Assembly (NCBI GenBank): GCA_965230755.1
Contig: CBDDLT010000003.1
Location: 248,001 to 312,000, forward strand
DNA from: DATFJT01 sp965230755
GTDB lineage: Bacteria > Bacteroidota > Bacteroidia > Chitinophagales > Saprospiraceae
Direction of reading: 5' to 3'
Length of the DNA: 64,000 nucleotides
Below the pieces are notes generated by a model. The model did no database searches. It was not told the origin of the DNA and worked only from the letters and a program-made list of their open reading frames with translations. Shown one piece after another: positions 33,797 through 42,607 of the stretch (position 1 is the stretch's first letter; the number at the start of each line of letters is the position of its first letter). A program made the translations under genes and the position numbers.

Positions 33797-36343
33797 ATGA
33801 ACAGAATGTTTTCACATCAAGTGAAAGAAGTACTTTCGAAAAGTAGGGAAGTCGCGAAAAAATTAGGCCAAGATTACATAGGTACAGAGCATTTATTATT
33901 GGGTGTTCTTTTGACAGAAGATAATGTTTGCAATCAAATATTTATTTCTCTGGATATAGACATCCTGGAGTTGAAGTCGGTTGTGGAGGAATCCATCAGA
34001 CTTAATTCCAGTGGAGAATCCTCAAAAATAGTTGCGGATATGCCGTTGAATCGTCAGGCAGAGAAGATATTAAAGGTATGTTTCCTCGAAGCTAAAAATC
34101 TCGATCAAGACGAGGTGAGCCCGGAACATATTATATTGAGCATCCTAAAACACAAGGACAATTTTGCTTGTTCGATCCTAGATCAATTCGATGTAGACTA
34201 CGATTTATTCAAGACAGAGCTTGAGTTTACGGAGCAGGAGAATGATTTCATCCACGATGATTTTATGGCTTCGGCTTCTTCGGAATCGGAGGATCCATTC
34301 GAAGAGGAGGAGTCTTCGTCCCGATATACTTCGGGTAGAAAGATCACGGGCAAATCTAGAACCCCGGTATTGGACAATTTCGGAAGGGATGTTACCCGAT
34401 TGGCTCAGGACGACAAGTTGGATCCTATCATTGGACGAACCAATGAAATAGAAAGGGTCTCTCAGATATTGAGCCGAAGAAAAAAGAACAATCCGATCTT
34501 AATAGGAGAGCCAGGTGTTGGTAAAACAGCTATTGTCGAAGGTTTGGCGCTTAGAATTCACCAGAAGAAGGTGAGTCGAAATCTCTTCAACAAGAGAATT
34601 GTCATGTTGGATTTGGCAGCATTGGTGGCCGGAACCAAGTACAGAGGGCAGTTCGAAGAGAGAATGAAAGCCATTATGACAGAGTTGGAGAAAAACAAGG
34701 ATGTCATACTATTCATCGATGAGATCCACACAATTGTGGGTGCAGGTGGAGCTACAGGATCTTTGGATGCGTCGAATATCTTCAAACCAGCTTTGGCCAG
34801 AGGTGATCTTCAATGTATTGGTGCCAGTACCTTGGATGAGTATCGTCAGTACATCGAAAAGGATGGAGCACTTGACCGAAGGTTCCAAAAAGTAATGGTG
34901 GATCCGCCAAGTACGGAAGAGACCTTACATATATTGAATAACATCAAGAAGAAATACGAGGATTTCCACAATGTGGATTATTCTGACGAGGCCATCGAAG
35001 CCTGTGTTTCTTTGAGTAACAGATATATTACGGACCGTTTCTTACCAGACAAAGCGATTGATGTAATGGATGAGGTAGGTGCAAGGGTACATCTAAAGAA
35101 TATTGTTGTTCCTAAGAGCATCGAAGATCTTGAAAAGGAAATTGAAGAGGTCAAGAAATTAAAAAATCAAGCGGTTAAGGATCAGCAGTACGAAAGGGCA
35201 GCTGACATGCGCGACAACGAGTCGAAGTTGATTCGAAAACTGGAAGAAGCGAAAATTGCTTGGGAACAAGAGTCGAAGACAAGGAGATTTCCGGTTGATG
35301 AAGAGAATATTGCTGAGGTAGTATCTATGATGACAGGTGTTCCTGTTACCAAAGTTGCTCAAAAAGAAAGCAAGAAGCTCAAGAAGATGTCGGCTGATCT
35401 TCAGAAAAATATCATTGGGCAAGACGAGGCTATTGAAAAGATAACCAAGGCCATCCAGCGGAATAGAATTGGGTTAAAAGATCCCAATAAGCCGATCGGG
35501 ACCTTTATTTTCTTGGGACCTACAGGAGTCGGAAAGACTGCATTGGCGAAATCGCTGGCTATGAATATTTTCGATTCTGAAGATGCCTTGATTCGAATAG
35601 ACATGAGTGAGTACATGGAGAAATTCTCCCTCAGTAGATTGATTGGAGCTCCTCCGGGATATGTCGGTTATGAAGAAGGTGGACAACTGACGGAAAAGGT
35701 CAGAAGAAAACCTTACTCTGTAATCCTACTCGATGAGATCGAAAAGGCTCACCCTGACGTATATAATATTCTACTACAGGTTTTGGATGAAGGTCAACTA
35801 ACCGATGGTTTGGGACGTAAAGTAGACTTCAAGAATACTATGATCATTATGACTAGTAATATTGGAGTACGTCAAATCAAGGACTTTGGTCAAGGTGTTG
35901 GATTTAATACTTCAGCCAGGGTCGAAGCGGCGGAGGACAACTCTAAGAGAATTATTCAGGATGCTTTGAAAAAGACCTTCTCTCCGGAGTTTTTGAATAG
36001 GATTGATGATATCATCATCTTCAACAGTCTTGATAAAGATGATATCAGAAAGATCGTCAATATTGCCTTGGACGAGTTGCATGGCAGATTGTCCAATTTG
36101 GAATTTGAACTTGAGTTGACGAAGAAGGCGAAAGATTTCTTAGCTGAAAAAGGTTATGACCCTCAATTTGGGGCGCGACCACTTCAAAGAGCTATTCAAA
36201 AGTATGTGGAGGATCCGCTTGCGGAATATATTTTGAACAATGCTCCGAAGAAAAACAGCAGTTTAATTGCTGATGTTTCTGAAGAAGGAAAAAGCCTGGA
36301 AATCAAGATGGCAGAGCAAGAAGAGCTAACTGACCAGGACTAG
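33797..36343 (+). CDS. clpC: Clp protease ATPase subunit ClpC
   Basis: 848 residues. The N-terminal double Clp repeat (VKEVLSKSREVAKKLGQDYIGTEHLLLGVL) is followed by AAA+ domain 1 with Walker A GEPGVGKTA, a UVR motif (QAVKDQQYERAADMRDNESK) that marks ClpC, and AAA+ domain 2 with Walker A GPTGVGKTA. ClpP-binding loops of the ClpC type are expected near the second domain. It unfolds proteins for ClpP. It is monocistronic, with a hairpin just downstream. Confidence 0.96.
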   Translation: MNRMFSHQVKEVLSKSREVAKKLGQDYIGTEHLLLGVLLTEDNVCNQIFISLDIDILELKSVVEESIRLNSSGESSKIVADMPLNRQAEKILKVCFLEAKNLDQDEVSPEHIILSILKHKDNFACSILDQFDVDYDLFKTELEFTEQENDFIHDDFMASASSESEDPFEEEESSSRYTSGRKITGKSRTPVLDNFGRDVTRLAQDDKLDPIIGRTNEIERVSQILSRRKKNNPILIGEPGVGKTAIVEGLALRIHQKKVSRNLFNKRIVMLDLAALVAGTKYRGQFEERMKAIMTELEKNKDVILFIDEIHTIVGAGGATGSLDASNIFKPALARGDLQCIGASTLDEYRQYIEKDGALDRRFQKVMVDPPSTEETLHILNNIKKKYEDFHNVDYSDEAIEACVSLSNRYITDRFLPDKAIDVMDEVGARVHLKNIVVPKSIEDLEKEIEEVKKLKNQAVKDQQYERAADMRDNESKLIRKLEEAKIAWEQESKTRRFPVDEENIAEVVSMMTGVPVTKVAQKESKKLKKMSADLQKNIIGQDEAIEKITKAIQRNRIGLKDPNKPIGTFIFLGPTGVGKTALAKSLAMNIFDSEDALIRIDMSEYMEKFSLSRLIGAPPGYVGYEEGGQLTEKVRRKPYSVILLDEIEKAHPDVYNILLQVLDEGQLTDGLGRKVDFKNTMIIMTSNIGVRQIKDFGQGVGFNTSARVEAAEDNSKRIIQDALKKTFSPEFLNRIDDIIIFNSLDKDDIRKIVNIALDELHGRLSNLEFELELTKKAKDFLAEKGYDPQFGARPLQRAIQKYVEDPLAEYILNNAPKKNSSLIADVSEEGKSLEIKMAEQEELTDQD

Positions 36344-36380
36344 AAAAGAATATTTAAAGTATATTTGAGTTTTATGATGT

Positions 36381-36412
36381 CGAATTACGGAAACTTTTTG
36401 TACCGTAATTCG
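36381..36412 (+). terminator. Hairpin between clpC and infC
   Basis: Perfect 10-bp stem CGAATTACGG/CCGTAATTCG with a 12-nt loop. It lacks a T-run, so it may be a weak terminator of clpC or a leader structure for infC, which starts 39 nt later. Confidence 0.45.
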
Positions 36413-36451
36413 CATTATATGATATAGATTTTAAATAAACATAAATAATAA

Positions 36452-37036
36452 TTGAGAAGAAGAAGAAAAAGTTTTTCAAGACCCAGCGTTGAACCCGAGT
36501 TCAAAATCAATAAGTTTATACGAGCACCAAAAATCCGGTTGGTAGGAGACAATTTCGAGGAATTAAGTAAAGTCATAGGGACTAATGTCGAACAGGGGGT
36601 CTACCCTACTAAAGCGGCCCTGGACTGGGCTAGAGAAATGGAGTTGGACCTAGTAGAAATTTCTCCGAATGCCAATCCTCCTGTTTGCAAAATTATTGAC
36701 TACCAGAAATTCCTCTATCAGAAGAAGAAAAGAGCCAAAGAGCTTAAGTCTAAAACAAGTAAAACGGTCATCAAGGAAATCCGATTTGGACCTAATACCG
36801 ATGATCATGACTTTGAGTTTAAGTTGAATCATGCCAAGAGTTTTCTTCAAGATGGTGCCAAGGTGAAAGCCTATGTTCACTTTAGAGGTAGGACTATTGT
36901 CTTCAAGGATAGAGGAGAGCTCCTTCTCTTGCGCTTTTTGAAAGAACTAGAGGAATATGGAGCCGCTGAAGCCCTTCCGAAAATGGAGGGTAAGCGGATG
37001 ATTGTCATGGTTGGTCCACTTAAGAATAAAAAATAA
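36452..37036 (+). CDS. infC: Translation initiation factor IF-3
   Basis: 194 residues. IF3-N (VEQGVYPTKAALDWAREMELDLVEISPNANPPVCKIIDY) and IF3-C (KEIRFGPNTDDHDFEFKLNHAKSFL, GPLKNKK at the end) are both complete. It starts with TTG, with an in-frame TAA directly before it, so no upstream start exists; rare starts are a known autoregulatory device for infC. It is followed by rpmI and rplT, the conserved infC-rpmI-rplT cluster, though rpmI also has its own promoter. Confidence 0.95.
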   Translation: MRRRRKSFSRPSVEPEFKINKFIRAPKIRLVGDNFEELSKVIGTNVEQGVYPTKAALDWAREMELDLVEISPNANPPVCKIIDYQKFLYQKKKRAKELKSKTSKTVIKEIRFGPNTDDHDFEFKLNHAKSFLQDGAKVKAYVHFRGRTIVFKDRGELLLLRFLKELEEYGAAEALPKMEGKRMIVMVGPLKNKK

Positions 37037-37068
37037 TTCCCTTAATCACGATATTAATGCTTGGTGAC

Positions 37069-37099
37069 TTGTATTATAGCGGTCATTAACTTATCTTTG
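37069..37099 (+). promoter_or_regulatory. Promoter of rpmI-rplT
   Basis: TTG (37069-37071), 20-nt spacer, then a perfect TATCTTTG (37092-37099), 27 nt before the rpmI start. This allows L35 and L20 to be made independently of IF-3. Confidence 0.72.
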
Positions 37100-37126
37100 C
37101 ACTCCAAATTATTTAAATAGGAATTT

Positions 37127-37321
37127 ATGCCTAAGATGAAGACGCACTCCGGTGCAAAAAAGCGGTTTAAGCAGACAGGGTCTGGAAAATTCAAAAGATT
37201 CCACGCTAACAAATCTCACATCTTGACTAAGATGAGTAAGAAGAGAAAGCGTCATCTTGCGGGATCCACTCTTGTGCATAAATCAGAAGAGAAGAGAGTT
37301 AAAGACATGTTGTGTCTATAA
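37127..37321 (+). CDS. rpmI: Large-subunit ribosomal protein bL35
   Basis: 64 residues. The family pattern MPKMKTHSGAKKRFKQTGSG is followed by the basic stretch KMSKKRKRHLAGSTLV. It binds 23S rRNA. It is between infC and rplT, with 70 nt to rplT; that gap contains a CATTAGG/CCTAATG pair that could be a leader structure for rplT. Confidence 0.97.
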   Translation: MPKMKTHSGAKKRFKQTGSGKFKRFHANKSHILTKMSKKRKRHLAGSTLVHKSEEKRVKDMLCL

Positions 37322-37391
37322 AATAGATTTTTAACCTTCATTAGGATCAAAGAGTTTGAGAGAACCCCTAATGGATTAAAATTATATTGAA

Positions 37392-37736
37392 ATGCCTAGG
37401 TCAGTAAATGCAGTAGCGCGAAGAAAAAGAAGAAAGAAAATCCTTAAAGCTTCAAGAGGATATTTTGGCGCAAGATCTAATGTTTATACGGTAGCAAAGA
37501 ACGCGGTAGAACGCGCTTGGCAATATGCCTACAGAGACCGTAGAGTTAAGAAAAGAATGTTCAGAAGATTGTGGATTACCAGAATCAATGCAGCAGCAAG
37601 AGCAGAAGGAATGAAATACTCTACTTTGATGCACGGATTGAAATCTGAAGGAATCGAATTGAACAGAAAAGTACTAGCGGATATGGCGATGAACCATCCT
37701 GAGGTTTTCAAAGCCATCGTTAACAAAGTAAAGTAA
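37392..37736 (+). CDS. rplT: Large-subunit ribosomal protein bL20
   Basis: 114 residues. Typical L20 sequence: MPRSVNAVARRKRRKKILKASRGYFGARSNVYTVAKNAVERAWQYAYRDRR and the conserved MHGLKSEGIELNRKVLADMA. It binds 23S rRNA early in assembly and in many bacteria represses its own operon. A perfect terminator follows 29 nt later. Confidence 0.97.
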   Translation: MPRSVNAVARRKRRKKILKASRGYFGARSNVYTVAKNAVERAWQYAYRDRRVKKRMFRRLWITRINAAARAEGMKYSTLMHGLKSEGIELNRKVLADMAMNHPEVFKAIVNKVK

Positions 37737-37765
37737 TCAAAATACTTTCTAGACTAATTTGAATC

Positions 37766-37805
37766 ATACATCTCTATTAATATTAAATAGAGATGTATTT
37801 TTTAT
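37766..37805 (+). terminator. Terminator after rplT
   Basis: Perfect 13-bp stem ATACATCTCTATT/AATAGAGATGTAT with a 7-nt loop, then TTTTTTATA. Confidence 0.9.
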
Positions 37806-38082
37806 ACCCCATTACCAAAAAAACGTGGTAGTTCTAACCATGCCCAATCCTTAAATCATATTTTTTTCACTTTTCCTGGGACGCCCACGATATTATTACA
37901 GTCATGTAAAGATGGGGATGAGAATGATAGCCTATAGGACTAGCTAATTAATTACTTAAAGAAAATCCGTCTAAAAGGAATTCTAGTTGAGTTTACCGGG
38001 GAATTAATGGCCCTTTTCTCCCATTTTTTAATGAGAATGAAATAAATGAAGACTTCAAGCGAAGTATAGAAAGAGAAATACT
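37806..38082. other. Intergenic stretch after the rplT terminator
   Basis: I see no gene, strong repeat or clear promoter box here. Confidence 0.5.
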
Positions 38083-38769
38083 ATGAATAATACATTGATT
38101 ATAATGAACAGATATTTGGATGTTTTAAGTCCTAAGCGTTTAAAGCTTTCTAATGCTTTTAATACCGTGCAAAAAGCATTTATGATTTCCTTGTTTCTTG
38201 CCGTGGGTTTTACCGGCCATGCTCAAGAAAACTATTTCATTGACAAGAACGGTGAGAAAATATCTTTATATCCAAACCCTGACGGAAAGCGCAGTTTTTA
38301 CAAAGAATACATTCTTACCGGAGATATATCCTTTACTGCTCAATACCTATTCTATTACGACAAAAAAGGTAAGCGCCAGAAAATTGGTCAAGCTAAAGTT
38401 CAAGAATTGCATCACGATAGTACTTATTATAAACTACTTCCCATCGGTAGTGCGGGTATGAAAAGGTTGCATCAAGTTTATGCTAGCAACGAAAAATACT
38501 TCATAACCAACTATTTTTCTAGAGCTAACTTCTTATACATTTTTGATAAAAATGGAAAAATGGTGGAAACGAAGGAAAAACACTCGTGGAAACGAAAACA
38601 AGATTATGCGACTCTGAAGAAAATTGAAAAGTATTTCTCTGATTGTCCGGAACTAATTGAATTGATCAGGGAGAACATTATAAACTCAGATTACCAAGCT
38701 ATTGAAGGTGATGTGGTTTATATCAAAAACAACATGTTCAATAATTTGAACAACTATGTTTGCCAATAA
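38083..38769 (+). CDS. Exported protein of unknown function
   Basis: 228 residues. Residues about 30-48 form a signal-peptide-like core (FMISLFLAVGFTGHAQ), so ATG 38083 leaves an unusually long n-region; a shorter start at M34 is possible. The mature part is basic and tyrosine-rich, and closes with a segment containing KYFSDCPELIELI. The neighbour at 38921 shares the KYxxDCPxL motif, so the two are probably diverged paralogues. No catalytic motif is seen. Confidence 0.6.
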   Translation: MNNTLIIMNRYLDVLSPKRLKLSNAFNTVQKAFMISLFLAVGFTGHAQENYFIDKNGEKISLYPNPDGKRSFYKEYILTGDISFTAQYLFYYDKKGKRQKIGQAKVQELHHDSTYYKLLPIGSAGMKRLHQVYASNEKYFITNYFSRANFLYIFDKNGKMVETKEKHSWKRKQDYATLKKIEKYFSDCPELIELIRENIINSDYQAIEGDVVYIKNNMFNNLNNYVCQ

Positions 38770-38920
38770 CAACTAAATTTTTCATCTCAAATATTTTCTA
38801 CCACTTACAGGCCAGATAGATCTTTAGCGCAGTCAAGAACAGCAATTGCTACGTCCGAGGAAGAGCTAATAGCAAATAAAATATAGCAATGTCAAATCTG
38901 AACAGTAAACCATATTACTT

Positions 38921-39493
38921 ATGACAGGATACCAAATCTTAACAATGACAGGAATAAGCCTAATCAACAAGAATACCTTAGTATGCTTAGCTGTTTGTTT
39001 CTTTTCCTTTTTTACTGTTATTGGCCAAGATCAATTGATCCTAGAAAATGGACAGATCTTAAAAGGCTCAGTTTTGTATATCAATAAAACCAAAGTCAAA
39101 TTTGAAGATGCTTATTCTGGTGATAGGAAATGGTATAAAAATGTTGATAAGCTAATTGACAATGAAGATGGTGTTGAAATAGAATATAAAATAAGAAACA
39201 TAAAAGGTTTGGAGTCCTTTCTCTCTGGCGCATTAGTTTCAGGTAAAGCAAGTCTTTACTTAATTCATAAGCCAGTGCCAGGTATGGAAGGTATTAGCAC
39301 ATTGACATATTTGTATAAAGAAGGTGAAGCAGAGGCGAAACAATTACATATGCATAGTGTGACCACCAATTTCTATAAAAGAATGTCCAAATATGTTGAG
39401 GATTGCCCCGATTTGGCTTCGAAAATCAAAAAGAAAGAATATCACTATCAAGATATCATTGAAATATTAGAAACCTATAATTCTGGTTGCTGA
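38921..39493 (+). CDS. Exported protein of unknown function, paralogue of its upstream neighbour
   Basis: 190 residues. A signal peptide lies at about residues 12-36 (INKNTLVCLAVCFFSFFTVIGQ). The mature part has GQILKGSVLYINKTKVKFED, a beta-rich pattern, and ends with KYVEDCPDLASKIKKK, related to KYFSDCPELIELI in the gene before it. Starts at M9 or M1 are both possible. No function is proposed. Confidence 0.62.
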   Translation: MTGYQILTMTGISLINKNTLVCLAVCFFSFFTVIGQDQLILENGQILKGSVLYINKTKVKFEDAYSGDRKWYKNVDKLIDNEDGVEIEYKIRNIKGLESFLSGALVSGKASLYLIHKPVPGMEGISTLTYLYKEGEAEAKQLHMHSVTTNFYKRMSKYVEDCPDLASKIKKKEYHYQDIIEILETYNSGC

Positions 39494-39614
39494 CTTTAAT
39501 GGGTCTAAAGTAGCATGTTGCCAAAATGCTTAGAATAATAAATAAACCAAAATTTTTAACCAATCCTGAGATGTTTACAATGGCTGTATTTATCCATGGA
39601 GAATTATTAGTACT

Positions 39615-40118
39615 ATGAAAAAAATGTTGATTTTAATTATTGGACTTTCTGGAGTTTTTAGTTTTACTAATGCACAGAATTCAACCTCCTTAACCCTTAA
39701 TGAGAAAAAAGAATTGATTCTTAACAATGTCCAAATTGGTATGAATACAAGCTTGGAAGAGATTAAATCACTTCTTGGCGAACCTGTATTACACAAGGAG
39801 TACGTAACCGGAAAAGTGGATTACCACTATTCGGAGTTGGGAATATCCGTTCAATTTATGAAGGATGAGCTGATGTTTATCGGAGTAAACTATAATTGGG
39901 ATGGAGATGAAACGTTTCCGGAAACCACGTACGAAGGAGAATTGATGTTGGGTGAAACCTCATTCGACAAAAATTCTACTAAAGCCACCATTGATGGACT
40001 TGAACTTAATGTAGACTGCATTTTGCCTGGACTGTGTATGGGAAAAGAAGGTGAAATGGGGATTATTATAGGCTATAAAGACGAACTCGTTACACAAGTA
40101 GGTTTTGCATTTAAGTAG
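39615..40118 (+). CDS. Exported protein of unknown function
   Basis: 167 residues. The signal peptide is MKKMLILIIGLSGVFSFTNAQ. The mature part has SLEEIKSLLGEPVLHKEYVTG, a pattern of small secreted beta/alpha proteins, and is acidic overall. Two cysteines (CILPGLC) may form a disulphide. Not linked by sequence to the adjacent pair. No domain is recognised. Confidence 0.6.
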   Translation: MKKMLILIIGLSGVFSFTNAQNSTSLTLNEKKELILNNVQIGMNTSLEEIKSLLGEPVLHKEYVTGKVDYHYSELGISVQFMKDELMFIGVNYNWDGDETFPETTYEGELMLGETSFDKNSTKATIDGLELNVDCILPGLCMGKEGEMGIIIGYKDELVTQVGFAFK

Positions 40119-40208
40119 GACCAATTATTCCAATATGGCGATGGTTGATTATCTATGCAGATTCGATTTCAATCAAATAATCTCCAAGATGAACAAAAAA
40201 AGAACATT

Positions 40209-40694
40209 ATGAACAGCAATGCGCTAAGGTCTATACTCATATCAGTTGCATGTATTTTGTCATTAAGCGCTGTTAAAGCGCAGCAATCGTACAATGCTTC
40301 AAGTGGTAAGGCCTCAGGCATTAATGGTACTGCCGCCTTCAGCGTTGGTGAAGTTTTTTATACCACCATAATTAGTAATGACGGAATAGTGGCCCAGGGC
40401 ATGCAACATGCTTATGAAATTTTAATACTTGGAAATGAAGAAACAGGGTTGAATATTTCCCTCTCTATTTATCCTAATCCTACGACAGATAATATAACTC
40501 TACAACTCCACGAAGATATTCTCGAGCCTATGTGGTATTTTCTGATGGATTTTCAAGGTAAAATTTTGCTAAAGGGTAAAGTATTTGAGCAAACTCAAAT
40601 CGAAATGCAACATTTACCAGCAGCTACTTACTTTGTAAATGTGGTAAACCAAGAAAATAAGAGATTTAAGTCCTTTAGAATTGTTAAAAACTAG
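40209..40694 (+). CDS. Short secreted protein with T9SS type A sorting domain
   Basis: 161 residues from ATG 40209, which gives the signal peptide MNSNALRSILISVACILSLS (AVKAQ follows); an ATG at 40155 would add 18 residues. About half of the mature protein is a T9SS sorting domain (ISLSIYPNPTTDNITLQL to KSFRIVKN); the region before it (ASGINGTAAFSVGEVFYTT) is small and glycine-rich. The next gene starts 6 nt later, so they form an operon. Confidence 0.8.
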   Translation: MNSNALRSILISVACILSLSAVKAQQSYNASSGKASGINGTAAFSVGEVFYTTIISNDGIVAQGMQHAYEILILGNEETGLNISLSIYPNPTTDNITLQLHEDILEPMWYFLMDFQGKILLKGKVFEQTQIEMQHLPAATYFVNVVNQENKRFKSFRIVKN

Positions 40695-40700
40695 AAGATA

Positions 40701-41468
40701 ATGAAAAGAGTAATCATAATTTGTAGTGTATTGCTAATAGCATTAGAAATACTCGCACAGGCACCAGAAAAATTTAGTTATCAAGCCATTATCCGGGATG
40801 GAAGTAATAATTTGGTTGTCACTTCTACTATAGGCATGCAAATGAGTATTTTACAAGGTTCAATAACAGGAACCGAGGTATATAAAGAAACGCAAGCCCC
40901 AACTACTAATGAAAATGGCTTGATAAGTACAGAAGTAGGAACAGGTACCATTGTCAGTGGAAGTTTTTCCTCAATCGAAAGGGCTAATGGCGGACCATTT
41001 TTTATTAGAACGGAAATAGACCCTACGGGAGGTAGCAATTACACCATTACAGGAGTAAGTGAACTTCTAAGTGTTCCGTTTTCTCTACATGCTAAAACCT
41101 CTCATGCTGCAGAAGTCTTATTAGATAATTACATTTCTATCTGGGATGATAACTCAACAGTAAACATACAGCCCAATAAAAAGTACTTCATCAATGCTGA
41201 TAATGTTACCCTTGTACTACCACCAAATACAATATATTTTGAGAAAGACAATATTGACATCTACATAATGCAGCATGTCGACAACCCAAGAAATATTACT
41301 ATGGATTGGACCAATAGCCTTCCAATAGGAGCGGTGGATGAGAACAATGACTTTATAGGCTTTGGCATTAATCCTACTACTACTGCTACGGGCCATTTTC
41401 AATTAGGAAACAATAAGATTAATAATATTGGAGATTTTTGGATGTGTGGAGGATTCACTCCGAACTGA
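40701..41468 (+). CDS. Exported adhesin-like protein
   Basis: 255 residues. The signal peptide is MKRVIIICSVLLIALEILAQ. The opening of the mature protein, APEKFSYQAIIRDGSNNLVVTSTIGMQMSILQG, followed by YKETQAPTTNENGLISTEVG, is a pattern common in secreted Bacteroidota proteins that carry tail-fibre-like domains. No sorting domain is seen. It follows the short T9SS gene by 6 nt, and its stop is 26 nt before the propeller lipoprotein start. Confidence 0.72.
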   Translation: MKRVIIICSVLLIALEILAQAPEKFSYQAIIRDGSNNLVVTSTIGMQMSILQGSITGTEVYKETQAPTTNENGLISTEVGTGTIVSGSFSSIERANGGPFFIRTEIDPTGGSNYTITGVSELLSVPFSLHAKTSHAAEVLLDNYISIWDDNSTVNIQPNKKYFINADNVTLVLPPNTIYFEKDNIDIYIMQHVDNPRNITMDWTNSLPIGAVDENNDFIGFGINPTTTATGHFQLGNNKINNIGDFWMCGGFTPN

Positions 41469-41494
41469 GTTCAACCGCGCCATTACATATTATT

Positions 41495-42529
41495 ATGAAA
41501 CTGATACTACTTGCAATCTTAGCGATTTTGACTTCTTCTTGTAATTCACAGGAAAAAACAAATGGTTCATATGAGATGAATGAATCTCAAATTGGCGAAT
41601 ATGTCACTAGTGTATTTGAAGATTCCAAGGGTAATTTATGGTTTGGGACCATACATAAAGGTATTGCAAGGTTTGACGGGAGTCAGCTACAATATTTTAC
41701 TAATAAAGATGGCCTACCTACCAATAGAGTAACGGGTGTCATTGAGGATGAAGAAGGAAATTACTGGTTCAGTACAGACATGGGAATATTGAAATATGAT
41801 GGAACCGAATTCACCCATTATCCTGTGAAAAAAAATGATTGGCAAAGTAATTCGATAAGCCAATTGTTGATCGATAGTAAAGGCGAATTTTGGGTTGGTA
41901 CATGGGGTGGCGTATATCAATTCGACGGAAGAGAATATACTCCATTCCCATTGCCCTACCCGAAAGTAAATACCCCTATCAACGAAGACACTAAATATTG
42001 GATTACACAAATCAAGGAAGATAACAATGGACATATTTGGTTTGCGAGAGACGGCTATGGTATCACAAAATATGATGGTAAGGAATTCACGCACATACTA
42101 AAGAATGATGGACTTCATTCAAATAATGTTACGGTCATCGAATTTGATCAAGAAGGAAATTTTTGGTTTGGAACAAGAGTAGCGGAAAAGGACAACCCTG
42201 ATCCACAAAAGCGGGTAGGTAAAGGTGGAGTTAATCAACTGGTCAATAAAGCCATTATTTCAATTCCTGATATCGAAGAATTCAATAATGACGATGTTTA
42301 CGAGATATATAGGGATGAATCCGGAAATATCTGGATCAGTACTATAAAGAACGGAGTCTATAGATATGATGGAGAAGAATTCAAAAACTACGCAATCCCT
42401 ATTTCCATTATGGGAATAACAGAAGACAAAAAAGGAAATATCTGGTTCTCCGGTGCCGGTGGATTGTATAGAATCAATCCTAATGAAGAAATTATAAATG
42501 TAACTACTAATGGTCCTTGGGGGGATTAG
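41495..42529 (+). CDS. Beta-propeller lipoprotein (two-component regulator propeller repeats)
   Basis: 344 residues from ATG 41495; an upstream in-frame ATG at 41438 lies inside the previous gene and would spoil the lipoprotein signal. The lipobox is LTSSC near residue 16. The mature part has at least five propeller repeats (KGNLWFGTIHKGIARFDG, EGNYWFSTDMGILKYDG, KGEFWVGTWGGVYQFDG, NGHIWFARDGYGITKYDG, SGNIWISTIKNGVYRYDG), like those of hybrid two-component sensors. It lacks any kinase or DNA-binding domain, so it is an unattached propeller, possibly a surface sensor or binding protein. Confidence 0.82.
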   Translation: MKLILLAILAILTSSCNSQEKTNGSYEMNESQIGEYVTSVFEDSKGNLWFGTIHKGIARFDGSQLQYFTNKDGLPTNRVTGVIEDEEGNYWFSTDMGILKYDGTEFTHYPVKKNDWQSNSISQLLIDSKGEFWVGTWGGVYQFDGREYTPFPLPYPKVNTPINEDTKYWITQIKEDNNGHIWFARDGYGITKYDGKEFTHILKNDGLHSNNVTVIEFDQEGNFWFGTRVAEKDNPDPQKRVGKGGVNQLVNKAIISIPDIEEFNNDDVYEIYRDESGNIWISTIKNGVYRYDGEEFKNYAIPISIMGITEDKKGNIWFSGAGGLYRINPNEEIINVTTNGPWGD

Positions 42530-42607
42530 AAAATACGGCTAAAAGTTTTCTTTCCTGATTTAGCATCTTACTGCAAAGGTAATTTGCAATGGATGGCGCC
42601 AATTAGC

